64,000 nucleotides of DNA from Erwinia phyllosphaerae (GCF_019132875.1 NZ_JAHSPF010000001.1:62001-126000), one strand, 5' to 3'. Counted from the stretch's first letter, positions 10,187-19,510 are shown. Program-made: numbers and translations. Notes: generated by a model from the sequence alone, not told the origin.

Positions 10187-11032
10187 CTAAGCAAACCTTA
10201 ATGCCAGATTAACGTTTTCTCCGGCATTTACGACTATAGCGCCGTCGCGATCGCTAAATGCAATGTCACCTTTTAATAATGCCGCTTTTACCTTCGTTAA
10301 ATCGCTGGCCTTAAAACCTAATGCCGCCATTCGCGCACTGCCATCGTAATCCGCTGGCAATGAGCCAAAACGGTGCCGTACATAATCTACGCAAGCAAAA
10401 CGCACTGTAACCGCGCCAGCGTGCAGCGCAAACGCCCCATCCTGACAGGCCAGAACCTTTTCGACACCAAACAGCTGGCTGTACACCTGCGCGGATAAGG
10501 CAGGATCCTGCGCAACAATGACAAATTCGCTGATGTTCTGCACACCGTTAGGATGGACCTGCCATTCTGGCTGCCAGACCGCCTCTGGCGTAAGATGCTG
10601 ACAAAAAAAGCTGCGTCCATTGGGGATTCGGGAAGCACGGAGGCGCACCGTGCGAAAGTGTGCTTCGCTCAGTGAACCATCCGGTAAGGTGACCGGGCGA
10701 TAAAACGAGGCTGGCGGCTCGCCATCTAAATCATGCCGCTCCAGATGTTGAAAGGCGATATCGGCACTGTCGGTTTTCCACACCAGGCCGGTTAAGCCCG
10801 GCGGCGCCTGCCAGAGATCGGCACGCTGCTTTTCCTTTCCCTGTTCGTACCCCAACAGTTCAAGATAGTTTTCGCCAAAAATGGCCAGATGATTGCTGGA
10901 GCCCAGAGAATGATGCCCCCGCTCGGTAAGCTGAAACCCCAAACGGCTGAACAGAGAACGAGCTGTATCAAGCCGATCGGCCACGTTAACCACGGCATGA
11001 TCGACTACGGGCCGAAGAACGGAAACAGGCAT
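10187..11032 (-). CDS. VOC/glyoxalase-like domain protein, last gene of the ABC-monooxygenase operon
   Basis: A 281-residue protein with a glyoxalase-like (VOC) fold: DHAVVNVADRLDTARSLFSR, then HHSLGSSNHLAIFGENYLEL, and a second half beginning QNISEFVIVAQDPALSAQVY. The residues FGENYLELLGYE fit the metal-ligand strand of the family. The ATG at 11032 is preferred over the longer frame (11104) because AGGAGG lies 6 nt before it. It is 80 bp downstream of the CMD gene on the same strand, so it probably belongs to that operon and may act on the product of the monooxygenase. The exact substrate is unknown. Confidence 0.75.
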   Translation of the reverse strand: MPVSVLRPVVDHAVVNVADRLDTARSLFSRLGFQLTERGHHSLGSSNHLAIFGENYLELLGYEQGKEKQRADLWQAPPGLTGLVWKTDSADIAFQHLERHDLDGEPPASFYRPVTLPDGSLSEAHFRTVRLRASRIPNGRSFFCQHLTPEAVWQPEWQVHPNGVQNISEFVIVAQDPALSAQVYSQLFGVEKVLACQDGAFALHAGAVTVRFACVDYVRHRFGSLPADYDGSARMAALGFKASDLTKVKAALLKGDIAFSDRDGAIVVNAGENVNLALRFA

Positions 11033-11112
11033 AAAAGACCTCCTCTTTTTAACAATCGGGCTACCCTTTTTAAGGCCCACAGCGCTGGCGGCAGATGATG
11101 ACATGACTATCC

Positions 11113-12210
11113 TTATACTTCAGGTAAGAAAGGCTCACCCAGCGTCAGCATCAGGCGGTTCGCCCAGGCAAAAAAAGCGCTGGACTGGATCAGATCTAAC
11201 AGGGCAAGCGTATCCAGCCCCTGCTCGCGCAGCGCATCTGCCTGACGCTGCGTGGCGCGGGGTGGCGTGACGGATAACGCGGCTGCAAGCTCAACGACTG
11301 CCTGCCAGCGCGGCGATTGTCCGTGCGATAACTGCCCGCCGGGCGCAACGTCCAACAGTTTTTGTACCGCCTCGTTATCTTTTGACAGCTGACTGGCTTT
11401 GCGGGCATGGACAGAGGCACAAAAGATACAGCCGTTTACCTTGCTAACTACCGCCGCCGCTAATTCGCGTTCGGCACGAGGCAGTCCACCTTGCGTGTAG
11501 AAAATACCTTTATCGGTAAGCGTACGTTGCTCCAGTAGCGGCAGGTTACGCGCCAGCAGGCGAAAATAATCCGAATCGCTATGTCCAAATTTCGCCAGCG
11601 TTATCTGTTCATCCGCGTTAAATTCCGCCAGCGGTTTCGCTGCCAGCCACGGTTCCCAGCCTAATTCAAGCTGCGTAAAGGCCGTTAATGCCCTTTTACC
11701 GCTGGCGGTCTGCGGCGCATCGTGCCATTTTCCAGCCACCACTGCCGGTGACTCGTCCTGCGCGCCCTTTCCCTGAAGCAACCGCAGCCCTGACAGTAGT
11801 CGGCTTTGAAAACTAATAAACGCCACCAGCTGCGCGAGCGTAACAATCCCGCGCTCGCTCCAGCCCGCCTCCTGTAACGCTTTAAGATGTGAAGGCGCAG
11901 CCGTAACCGGCTCAAAGGTAAGACGATGCGCAAACTCCAGCGCGGTAGTATTGCGCGCCGAAGTGCTTAATGGCTGAGTCTGCTGCCGATAGTGTGCCTG
12001 TAAAGCTGGCTGCCCGTGCCATTCCGCCACCTGCGCGGCCAGCGCTAAGCGTTCGTCGAGAGGAAAATCATCATCGTTTTGAGCAAAAATAATCTCGTAA
12101 CTGCCCTGAGCATGTAGCGTGGCGGCGTCGCGTTGCCGACGCGCCTCAGCCAGTTCAGAATCGGGGGCAATGTCTGCCAGCGAGGCCAGTAAATCGTTGG
12201 GCTGAGTCAT
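11113..12210 (-). CDS. CMD/AhpD-type (alkylhydroperoxidase-like) protein
   Basis: A 365-residue protein with two AhpD/carboxymuconolactone-decarboxylase-like halves. The second carries the redox motif CIFCASVH (Cys261, Cys264, His268), which in AhpD forms the peroxide-reducing disulfide; the first half lacks the cysteines. The arrangement matches the uncharacterised CMD family (Avi_7170-like) found beside luciferase-like monooxygenases. It lies 11 bp after the monooxygenase gene. A likely role is detoxifying a peroxide or sulfenate by-product, or a ring or thioester step in the same pathway; this is inference from context. Confidence 0.8.
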   Translation of the reverse strand: MTQPNDLLASLADIAPDSELAEARRQRDAATLHAQGSYEIIFAQNDDDFPLDERLALAAQVAEWHGQPALQAHYRQQTQPLSTSARNTTALEFAHRLTFEPVTAAPSHLKALQEAGWSERGIVTLAQLVAFISFQSRLLSGLRLLQGKGAQDESPAVVAGKWHDAPQTASGKRALTAFTQLELGWEPWLAAKPLAEFNADEQITLAKFGHSDSDYFRLLARNLPLLEQRTLTDKGIFYTQGGLPRAERELAAAVVSKVNGCIFCASVHARKASQLSKDNEAVQKLLDVAPGGQLSHGQSPRWQAVVELAAALSVTPPRATQRQADALREQGLDTLALLDLIQSSAFFAWANRLMLTLGEPFLPEV

Positions 12211-12221
12211 AAAAGCTCCTG

Positions 12222-13226
12222 TTAGCGATGCTCGCCCGCTGCTCGTAGCCCGGGCGCAAGATGTTCTGCGATTAATTCGATGGAGCGGAGCGTTTCCGCA
12301 TGCGACGGCTCGGCTGAATGCACCTGAAAAGAAATATCGGTAACGCGCGATAGCGTGCTGTCCTGCGCCAGCGACGCCTTAACGGCGGCAATATCGCCAA
12401 TATGCGCATCAAACTGCCCCAGCAAATCATCAAAAGTCTCGCCGCGTAATTGATGGCCTGACGCTCGATAGTGTTCCGCCTGCTGGCGAATGCCCGGTTC
12501 GGCTATGCGCCTGGCGTGCTCCCTGCTATCAGCAACAAAGGCAGTGCGCGAAGCCAGAATACGCGGCGCAACGCCCGCAGGCAGCGCGGCGAGATAGGCA
12601 TCAATGAGGGGATTTTGTATTGCATCAAGCGGTAAAGCTGGCTGGCCTGAAGGACGCGGCTGCGTACGGGACAGCATCAATCCGTGTCCAGCCTGGGCCG
12701 CGCGCACCGCTCCCTCAACTGAAAAAGTTGCAATCCAGACGCGGTCGGCGAGCTGCGCGCCTGCCGGATAGAGGTGATTATTGGGGTGAGCCAGCGAATC
12801 CCCTCGCCAGGCGCTGAGCAAAACATGTAAATTATCGGCGAAAGCCGTACCGCGCTGAGCAAAGGTCAGGCCAAACGGCAGAAACGAATCTGGCGTGCCG
12901 CCCGAACCGAGGCCGATCTCCAGCCGTCCGTTTGCCAGCAGATCCAGCACGGCGGCGTCTTCTGCAACGCGCAGCGCGTTTTCCATCGGTAACGTAATAA
13001 TGGCGGTGCCCAGCCGAATAGTGCAGGTATGTGCTGCGACATGTGCCAGAAACAGCAGAGGCGCAGGTAAGCCGCCTTCCGCCTCGTGAAAATGGTGTTG
13101 GGCAATCCAGGCGCTATCGAAGCCGCAGCGTTCAGCGTGCTGAATCTGTTCGGTTGCCAGCCGGTAGCGCTCTTTTGCCGGCGCCTTATCCAGCAGTCGG
13201 GTGAAAAAGCCAATGCGTTTGGTCAT
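12222..13226 (-). CDS. Luciferase-like FMN-dependent monooxygenase
   Basis: A 334-residue bacterial-luciferase-fold (LLM class) protein: a TIM barrel beginning KRIGFFTRLLDKAPAKERYR, with typical signatures FDSAWIAQHHF, RLGTAIITLPMENALRVAED and LANGRLEIGLGSGG. These enzymes use reduced FMN and O2 to oxidise small molecules, including C-S bond cleavage of organosulfur compounds. It resembles the KPN_01858-type subgroup that is always found next to this ABC transporter. The start overlaps the ATPase stop by 4 bp (ATGA). Its flavin reductase partner is not encoded nearby. Confidence 0.85.
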   Translation of the reverse strand: MTKRIGFFTRLLDKAPAKERYRLATEQIQHAERCGFDSAWIAQHHFHEAEGGLPAPLLFLAHVAAHTCTIRLGTAIITLPMENALRVAEDAAVLDLLANGRLEIGLGSGGTPDSFLPFGLTFAQRGTAFADNLHVLLSAWRGDSLAHPNNHLYPAGAQLADRVWIATFSVEGAVRAAQAGHGLMLSRTQPRPSGQPALPLDAIQNPLIDAYLAALPAGVAPRILASRTAFVADSREHARRIAEPGIRQQAEHYRASGHQLRGETFDDLLGQFDAHIGDIAAVKASLAQDSTLSRVTDISFQVHSAEPSHAETLRSIELIAEHLAPGLRAAGEHR

Positions 13227-14842
13227 GCAGACTCCTTTTCAACAAAGGGAGTAAAAGATGGAATTGCGGCAATCAGTTCGCGGGTATAAGAATGCTGTGG
13301 CGCGCTGAAGATTGTGACAGTGTCACCTTGTTCAACTACCTTGCCGGCCTGTAATACCGTCACGCTGTCGGCAATCTGTCGTACCGTTGCTAAATCATGC
13401 GTAATAAACAGATAGGTCAGGCCTTGCGCTATTTGCAGCTGCTGCAACAGGTCAAGGATCTGCGCCTGGACCGTAACATCCAGCGCCGAGGTTGCTTCAT
13501 CCAGCACCAGAATCGTTGGCTGCAAAATCAACGCGCGTGCCAGCGCGACGCGTTGACGCTGGCCGCCAGAGAGTTCGCGGGCGCTACGTGACAATAAAGC
13601 CAGCGGTAGCGCAACGCGTATCGTGACATCTTCGACACGCTGTCGACGCTCTTTACGACTCAGGCGTTCAAAATTGCGTAGGGGTTCTTCAATAATCTGC
13701 GCCAGCGTCTGGCGCGGATCGAGCGAGGCAAACGGATTCTGCCAGACAAACTGAATTTTGCGTCGCAGCTGGCGCAGCGCTTCGCCCCGTAAGCCGTCAG
13801 TCACAATGCCATCCAGCATTACCTCACCGCTGTCCGCCTGCTCAAAGCCTAACAGGATGCGAGCCAGCGTTGTTTTACCGGAGCCCGATTCGCCTACCAG
13901 CGCATGCGTCGTCCCTCGTTGTACCACAAGGCTTGCCCGATCGAGCGCCAGCAAACTGTGTTGCTTGCCAGCCGTAAATGTTTTGCAAAGCTTTGTTGCC
14001 TGAATAGCTGGCGTGGAGAAACGTGCGGCTGGTTTTTGCACTCGCTGGTGCGGCCGTGGTGCAGCATCAATTAGCAGCTGGCGCGTATAGGGATGTTGTG
14101 GCCCGCTAACAATCTGTGCCGTAGGTCCGGATTCCTGAATTTCCCCGTGACGAAACACAATGATGCGATCGGCGCGCTCTGCCGCCAGCGGCAAATCGTG
14201 CGTGACAAACAGCACCGCGGTACCCGATTCCTGGCGTAGCGTATCCAGCAGATCGAGAATGCGTTTCTGCACCGTAACGTCCAGCGCGCTGGTCGGCTCA
14301 TCAGCAATAATAATATCCGGCTGTAAGGCGAGCGCGATGGCAATAAGCACGCGCTGTTTCATGCCGCCCGATAACTGATGAGGATACTGCGAGACGCGCT
14401 GTTCGGGGTAGCTAAGCCCTACGCGCGTCAGCAGTTCAACCACGCGCTGCTGGCGCTGTGCACGCGTTAGCTTTAAATGCAGGCGCAGGATTTCTTCTAC
14501 CTGTTCGCCGATGGTTTTTACCGGGTTAAGCGAATTACTGGGATCCTGCGGCACAAGGCTAATCCGCGCGCCGCGCAGTGAATCCAGCCGTTTTTGTGCC
14601 CATGAGCTGATATCAACGCCGTTGAGCTTGATCTGACCATTATCGCGACGCCCGTTTTCCGCCATCAGCCCCATAATCGCCTGGGCGACAGTGGTTTTGC
14701 CAGAGCCGGACTCACCTACTAAGGCAACCATTTCGCCAGCCTTGAGCTGGAAGCTGACGTTATGTACCACCTGTTGCCAGGCGCTGCCGCTGCGATAGCT
14801 CAGGCTGAGAGTTTCAACGGCGAGTAAAGGCAGTGCGTTCAT
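13223..14842 (-). CDS. ABC transporter, fused twin ATP-binding protein (dipeptide/nickel type)
   Basis: A 539-residue protein carrying two complete ABC ATPase domains. The first (about 1-255) has Walker A GESGSGKTT and signature LSGGMKQRV; the second (about 270-535) has Walker A GESGSGKTT and signature LSGGQRQRV. Both have Walker B aspartates (IIADEPTSALD, LVLDEATSALD). It is a fusion of the DppD and DppF type subunits, similar to GsiA and YejF. It energises the permease pair encoded immediately upstream and overlaps both flanking genes by 4 bp, so the operon is translationally coupled. Confidence 0.92.
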   Translation of the reverse strand: MNALPLLAVETLSLSYRSGSAWQQVVHNVSFQLKAGEMVALVGESGSGKTTVAQAIMGLMAENGRRDNGQIKLNGVDISSWAQKRLDSLRGARISLVPQDPSNSLNPVKTIGEQVEEILRLHLKLTRAQRQQRVVELLTRVGLSYPEQRVSQYPHQLSGGMKQRVLIAIALALQPDIIIADEPTSALDVTVQKRILDLLDTLRQESGTAVLFVTHDLPLAAERADRIIVFRHGEIQESGPTAQIVSGPQHPYTRQLLIDAAPRPHQRVQKPAARFSTPAIQATKLCKTFTAGKQHSLLALDRASLVVQRGTTHALVGESGSGKTTLARILLGFEQADSGEVMLDGIVTDGLRGEALRQLRRKIQFVWQNPFASLDPRQTLAQIIEEPLRNFERLSRKERRQRVEDVTIRVALPLALLSRSARELSGGQRQRVALARALILQPTILVLDEATSALDVTVQAQILDLLQQLQIAQGLTYLFITHDLATVRQIADSVTVLQAGKVVEQGDTVTIFSAPQHSYTRELIAAIPSFTPFVEKESA

Positions 14843-15690
14843 CGGCGTCCTCCAGCCAGCTGCTGGCTAATGCGGTTGGCGGAAAGCACCACGGCTACCA
14901 CCACCAGGCCGGGAAAAGTGGTTAGCCACCATGCTGTCGCCAGATAATTTCGTCCTTCGGCAATGAGTAATCCCCACTCCGGAGCGGGCGGCGGCGTGCC
15001 GTAACCAAGAAAACTCAGCGTCGACAGCGCCAGAATGGCCTGGCCAAACTGTAGCGCTGCATAAGCAACGAGCGGCGTCAGCGTATTGGGAAGAATGTGC
15101 CGCCACAGCACCGCAAGAAAACGGCCGCCGCTACCGTAAGCCGCTTCGACATATTCACTGTGGCGCAGACGTACCACTTCACCACGCGCCAGGCGGGCAA
15201 AGCTGGCGACGGAAGCGATACCGACCGCCGTTGCCGCGTTTAACGTCCCGAAGCCCAGTAAGATCAAGACGCTTAACGACAGCAGCAGCGAGGGAATCGA
15301 CAGCAACACATCCACCGTACGCATTAGCCAGGATTCGGTTTTACCACCGGTTGCGCCTGCTACCACACCATGTGCGGTGCCAAAAATAAATCCCACCGCC
15401 ACCGCCAGAAGCGCGGCCGATAGCGAATGTGATGCGCCGTAAACGATGCGCGCAAACAGATCCCGGCCCAGCTGATCGGTGCCCAGCCAGTGCCCTGCTT
15501 GCGGAGCCAGTCGCTGTGCGCCGACGATGCCTTCGGTCGCGCTGTAATGCGTGAACAAACCGGGCAGCAGCGCGGCCAGTACGGCAACCACTATCACCGC
15601 CCACGCCAGGTATAATCCGGCCTGGAGCCTTATTGTGAGGGACGAAGCAACGCTTTTTTGCCGTGCCATCGCGTAATCGACCAGACTCAT
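14839..15690 (-). CDS. ABC transporter permease, DppC-like
   Basis: A 283-residue inner-membrane permease with about six membrane segments. The DppC-type EAA cytoplasmic loop is visible (EYVEAAYGSGGRFLAVLWRH, followed by ILPN). The N-terminal region has the family feature HWLGTDQLGRDLFAR, typical of the C-type permease of oligopeptide/nickel importers. It pairs with the preceding DppB-like permease. Start and stop overlap the neighbouring genes by 4 bp each. Confidence 0.9.
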   Translation of the reverse strand: MSLVDYAMARQKSVASSLTIRLQAGLYLAWAVIVVAVLAALLPGLFTHYSATEGIVGAQRLAPQAGHWLGTDQLGRDLFARIVYGASHSLSAALLAVAVGFIFGTAHGVVAGATGGKTESWLMRTVDVLLSIPSLLLSLSVLILLGFGTLNAATAVGIASVASFARLARGEVVRLRHSEYVEAAYGSGGRFLAVLWRHILPNTLTPLVAYAALQFGQAILALSTLSFLGYGTPPPAPEWGLLIAEGRNYLATAWWLTTFPGLVVVAVVLSANRISQQLAGGRR

Positions 15691-16628
15691 ACTGCACCTC
15701 CTGAAAGCGTCAGCCGGGGATCCAGCAGCGGCATTACCAGATCCACCAGCAGATTGATGGTCACAAAACCCAGAGCCGAAATCATCACTACCGCCTGCAA
15801 CACCGCAACGTCCTGGTTATTGACCGCCTGCTGCGTGAGCTGGCCCAGGCCGCCAAGCCCGAACACGGTTTCAGTAACCAGCGCCCCGGCGATCAGTTCG
15901 CCCAGCAGCAAACCTGCGATGGTCAGCACGGGCAACATCGCATTGCGTAAAATGTGTCGCCACAGTACGTAAGTTTCACTGGCTCCTTTGGCTCGTGCCA
16001 CCGCAACAAAGGGCCTGGTCGACACGTCATCAATGCTGCGTAACAGGATTTGTGCCAGCGGCGCAGAAATGGGGATAGCCACGGTGACGATGGGCAAAAT
16101 CAGTCCCTGCCAGGGCGAAGGATTAATGACCGGGATCCAGCGCAGCTGAAATGAAAACAGCTGAATCAGCGCGATGCCAAGCCAGAAAGTGGGGATAGAG
16201 ATAAACAGCGCCGGCACGGACTGCAGCAAATTACGCAAGCCGCGCAGCGCGGGCAAACGCGACAGCGCAGACAGCGCAAAAGCCAGTAGCCCCGCCAGTA
16301 AAAATCCGCCCAGGGCAAGGCGCAGCGTACCGGGCAGATTGCTGCCCAGCAGTTCGCTGACCGGCACGCCTGCCTGAACCGAGTAACCGAAGTCACCATG
16401 CAGCATGGCGGTCAGCGTATGCAGATATTGCTGCCACAAGCTATTATCCGCGCCGTAGGCCTGGCGCATTTCGGCAATTTGCTGCGGGCTAAGCCCGAGA
16501 TCCGGGTTCTGAAATTTAATCAGTACCGCATCGCCTGGCAGTACCTGCAGCAACACAAAAGATAAGGTGAAGGCGGCCCAGAGAACCAGCAGCCCTGCCG
16601 CCAGCCGACGCGGTAAGTAATGGCGCAT
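15687..16628 (-). CDS. ABC transporter permease, DppB-like
   Basis: A 313-residue inner-membrane permease starting MRHYLPRRLAAGLLVLWAAF, with the DppB/OppB features LQVLPGDAV, HGDFGYSVQAGVPVSELLG and an EAA-type loop (FVAVARAKGASETYVLWRHI). About six membrane helices are expected. It forms the heterodimeric channel with the following gene and is 12 bp downstream of the substrate-binding protein gene. Confidence 0.9.
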   Translation of the reverse strand: MRHYLPRRLAAGLLVLWAAFTLSFVLLQVLPGDAVLIKFQNPDLGLSPQQIAEMRQAYGADNSLWQQYLHTLTAMLHGDFGYSVQAGVPVSELLGSNLPGTLRLALGGFLLAGLLAFALSALSRLPALRGLRNLLQSVPALFISIPTFWLGIALIQLFSFQLRWIPVINPSPWQGLILPIVTVAIPISAPLAQILLRSIDDVSTRPFVAVARAKGASETYVLWRHILRNAMLPVLTIAGLLLGELIAGALVTETVFGLGGLGQLTQQAVNNQDVAVLQAVVMISALGFVTINLLVDLVMPLLDPRLTLSGGAV

Positions 16629-16640
16629 GATGACCTCGAC

Positions 16641-18272
16641 TTAGTGTTTTTCCAGCCAGGCCCCGTACAGTGCCGGACGACCAACCGCTTCAAAATTCAC
16701 GCCCTTCAGCCAGGGCGCGCCGGCATACACCTGCGGCTCTTCGAAGATCGGAATGACATACGCCTGGTCCAGCAGATAGCGCTGGACATCGCCAGTTAGC
16801 TGTAAACGTTTTGTCGGATCCACTTCAGCAGATATGTTAACCAGCAGTTGGTTCAGCTTGTCGTCGCGGAAGCTTTTAACCTTGTCGCTGGAGCCGCCCT
16901 TTTGCAGCAGATTGTCCCTGTTCGCCGGATAAAAGCTGCTCTTGATTACGTCCGGATCGGCGCGGCCTACTTCCGTCACGTTAAGCGGCGTTTTTTGCGG
17001 ATCGAGGCTATCAAGGGTTTTACTCCCGGCATCACCGGCTTTAATCGTTAACGCCACGCCAACCTGACGCCACTGTTGCGCCACCAGCTGCAATACCTGC
17101 TTGTTCTGTGGCTGCGGCACGGATTCATAGAGGGTTAATGCCAGACGCTGACCCTCTTTCTGCCGAATCCCGTCCGCAGCTGGTTTCCAGCCCGCCTCAT
17201 CCAGCAGCGCTTTTGCTTTCGTCGGATCAAAAGTCAGCTTGTCGGCCAGATTGACGTAGCCCGCCGCCGTTGTGGCTACCACAGAGGTAGCTTGCGGATA
17301 GTTTGCAGAAAAAAGCGTTTCTACTATCTGTTTAGCATTGGTGGCATGCAGCAATGCCTGACGCACACGGATATCGCTTACCAGCGGATTATCCGGACGA
17401 AAGCTGATGCTGTCGTTTACGCCGCGCGTGGGTGCCGCATAAATCGGGAAGCTTTGCTCTTTGGCTTGTTTCTCATCGTAAGCCTGAACCTGACGAATAA
17501 AGTCGGCCTGCCCTGCCAGCAATGCGCCAATGCGTACGCTGTCTTCAGGCGTCACGATTATCTTGATGCCGTCGAGATTAGCCGGGCCTTGCTGCTGGCT
17601 GCTTTTTGGCCCCCACCGGTAATCTTTTCGCGCTACCAGATCAACTTCACGCCCCAGCTTTTCATCACTGACCACAAACGGGCCGGATCCGATGATATGA
17701 CGAGCGTCACCCAGCCGATCGAAACTCTGTGCCAGCGTGCTTAAAGAAACCAGTCCCGAACCGATGGTCGCAGTACCCTGTAAAAAGCCCGGTGATGGTT
17801 TTTTGAAATAGAACTTCACCGTTAAGGGATCGACAACTTTGCTGCGCTCGTAGTTATTAATGACCTCTGAAACCGGGAGACGCTGCGCTTTATTGCCCAG
17901 ACCGTAGGTATCGAAATTTTTGGCCACGGCGTTGGCGTCCAGCGGTGTACCATCCGAAAAGGTCACGCCAGGACGAATTTTGAAGGTATATTCGGTTTTA
18001 TCGGCGTTAGTGGTCCAGCTTTCGGCAATCCACGGCTCAACCTGTAAGGTTTGCGGGTTTTGCCAGGTTAACTTATCGGTGATCTGATTGAGAATGCCCC
18101 CGTTGGGATAAAAGCCGCCCGCTGGAGGATAAAGATTAGTATGTGCCTGCTGTTCAAGATAAATCAGCGTTCCCCCTTTAACCGGCGTGGCGGCGTGAAC
18201 GGTGAAACTCCCTGCAAGCAATGTAAAAGCCAGCGCGCGCGGCACCGGCAAAAGCGTAAAAAGTGTCTTCAT
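16641..18272 (-). CDS. ABC transporter substrate-binding protein, SBP family 5 (KPN_01854-like)
   Basis: A 543-residue periplasmic binding protein, first gene of the operon. A Sec signal peptide is visible (LAFTLLAGSFTVHA, cleavage near residue 28). The mature part has family-5 features: GGTLIYLEQQAHTNLYPPAG, WIAESWTTNADKTEYTFKIR, and FSDGTPLDANAVAKNFD. This family binds peptides, nickel complexes, glutathione or other small organics. The downstream monooxygenase argues for an organosulfur or aromatic ligand rather than a peptide, but the sequence does not decide it. It matches the uncharacterised subgroup co-occurring with the luciferase-like and CMD genes found here. Confidence 0.88.
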   Translation of the reverse strand: MKTLFTLLPVPRALAFTLLAGSFTVHAATPVKGGTLIYLEQQAHTNLYPPAGGFYPNGGILNQITDKLTWQNPQTLQVEPWIAESWTTNADKTEYTFKIRPGVTFSDGTPLDANAVAKNFDTYGLGNKAQRLPVSEVINNYERSKVVDPLTVKFYFKKPSPGFLQGTATIGSGLVSLSTLAQSFDRLGDARHIIGSGPFVVSDEKLGREVDLVARKDYRWGPKSSQQQGPANLDGIKIIVTPEDSVRIGALLAGQADFIRQVQAYDEKQAKEQSFPIYAAPTRGVNDSISFRPDNPLVSDIRVRQALLHATNAKQIVETLFSANYPQATSVVATTAAGYVNLADKLTFDPTKAKALLDEAGWKPAADGIRQKEGQRLALTLYESVPQPQNKQVLQLVAQQWRQVGVALTIKAGDAGSKTLDSLDPQKTPLNVTEVGRADPDVIKSSFYPANRDNLLQKGGSSDKVKSFRDDKLNQLLVNISAEVDPTKRLQLTGDVQRYLLDQAYVIPIFEEPQVYAGAPWLKGVNFEAVGRPALYGAWLEKH

Positions 18273-18341
18273 GGTGAATTCCTTTGTTATCAGCTGCCTC
18301 AGCAGGCGGAATCATCATCGAATGACGGAACAAACTGGCAA

Positions 18342-18355
18342 ACCAATGAATTGGT
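18342..18355. promoter_or_regulatory. Candidate operator palindrome upstream of the ABC-monooxygenase operon
   Basis: A perfect inverted repeat ACCAAT-GA-ATTGGT lies 70-83 bp upstream of the substrate-binding protein start. Its position is right for a repressor or activator site. No regulator gene is adjacent, so the binding protein is unknown. Confidence 0.35.
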
Positions 18356-18576
18356 CAAAGCTTATTTAAAAAAGAGAAATGGCGGATTTATGCATCAGCA
18401 CGCTGGTAAATACCGTCCGAGCATCTGCCGACCCCAGTATGAATCGAATAGTTTAGATAAAAGGTAAGTTATATATGTGCTATCCGAGGTAAAAAAACTG
18501 TTGGCTATCAATTATTACTACCCGGAAATACAATGCACTGCCTGTAATGGGTTGGGATTGAGATTGGGATAGGGAT

Positions 18577-18646
18577 AGAGACAGAGACAGAGACAGAGAC
18601 AGAGACAGAGACAGAGACAGAGACAGAGATAAAGATAAAGACAGAG
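18577..18646. repeat. Hexanucleotide microsatellite (AGAGAC)n
   Basis: Eight perfect head-to-tail copies of AGAGAC (18577-18624) are followed by AGAGAT, AAAGAT and AAAGAC variants. Upstream (from about 18553) degenerate six-base periodicity continues (GGGATT, GAGATT, GGGATA). It lies in a non-coding stretch (18273-18827) between the ABC operon promoter region and the terminator of the PH-domain gene; nothing else is seen in that stretch besides the palindrome at 18342. Frames that cross it encode Leu-Cys or similar monotony and are not genes. Confidence 0.95.
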
Positions 18647-18783
18647 CGTCAGCAATTCCGGGCTATTGCTTGAACAAAGTCTGGATGCTGGCGTTATCAT
18701 ATTGCCAGATAATATTTTCAGAAGATGGTCAACATTATCGAATTCACTACTTTTATTTAGCGCAGCCCCCATGATTTTTAGAT

Positions 18784-18809
18784 AAAAAACCCAGCGCTAA
18801 GGCTGGGTT
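18784..18809 (-). terminator. Rho-independent terminator of the PH-domain gene
   Basis: On the minus strand an AACCCAGC / GCTGGGTT stem with a short loop is followed by a run of T residues, 19 bp after the stop codon of the gene at 18828-19247. Confidence 0.85.
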
Positions 18810-18827
18810 ATCAAAATTTATAAAGAT

Positions 18828-19247
18828 TTAATTCATTCCATTCTTTTCTTGTAATTCAAAAAAACGCCGCCTGAACTCCATAGGGTTTTTTATATATTTT
18901 ATTGGTGCACGTGATGTGCCTACGTCGCAAACTGTTAAAGAACCATAACCAAGAATACGGCCCAGAATACTTTGCTTAACCTGTAGGCTTGAGACTTTAC
19001 TCAAACCTATCTCAATAGTATCTCTCTTGATTAACCCGGTTTTCGCGATAACACGTTTATCTGTTATCCCGGCCTCATTAGAACGTATAATCATGTAGCC
19101 AAGAGGTATCAGTAACAATCCTGCTCCTGCCGTAACCACTGCGAAAATCACTCCCCAGACTATCCAGGGCAATAAAGCCCATAGTGTGACTTTGCCGCGA
19201 TAAAGCAAAGATTCATTGTTGATAAGATTAGAATCAATGTAAGCCAT
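18828..19247 (-). CDS. Membrane protein with bacterial PH domain (bPH2/YdbS-like)
   Basis: A 139-residue protein with two closely spaced membrane segments (about residues 22-52, LWALLPWIVWGVIFAVVTAG and the following GLLLIPLGYMII). A bacterial PH-like domain follows: GITDKRVIAKTGLIKRDTIE, then IGLSKVSSLQVKQSILGRIL and YGSLTVCD. The pattern tdkRvi-GlI-r-t-ei-l-kI-si-v-qs-lGrilgyG is typical of the bPH_2 family. Its function is generally unknown. A good ribosome binding site (AAGGATAT) precedes the ATG, and it has its own terminator, so it is an independent unit. Confidence 0.85.
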   Translation of the reverse strand: MAYIDSNLINNESLLYRGKVTLWALLPWIVWGVIFAVVTAGAGLLLIPLGYMIIRSNEAGITDKRVIAKTGLIKRDTIEIGLSKVSSLQVKQSILGRILGYGSLTVCDVGTSRAPIKYIKNPMEFRRRFFELQEKNGMN

Positions 19248-19510
19248 AGCGCTATATCCTTATATAAGTAATTCCGGAGAGACATTCTACCACCCTTGCC
19301 AGCCCAAGGGTATTTTTTCACTAAGAGTGACCTCTTAAAATGAATTGAATGTCTACATAACGAAAACATCTTGATCACTTAAATTCAATATTACCTCTTA
19401 TTTTTAGCTATAATTATCCCGCATCCTTCTGATTTAAATAAAATAAAAAACCCAGCTATTTGCCAGCGCGGCAGATTTTCTGTGTGACAATAAACAGGAC
19501 TGCGCCAGCG

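Noticed and set aside
18518-18772. Minus-strand frame across the AGAGAC repeat (Leu-Cys repeats)
   Set aside because: The frame is a by-product of the six-base repeat; it has no ribosome binding site or domain.
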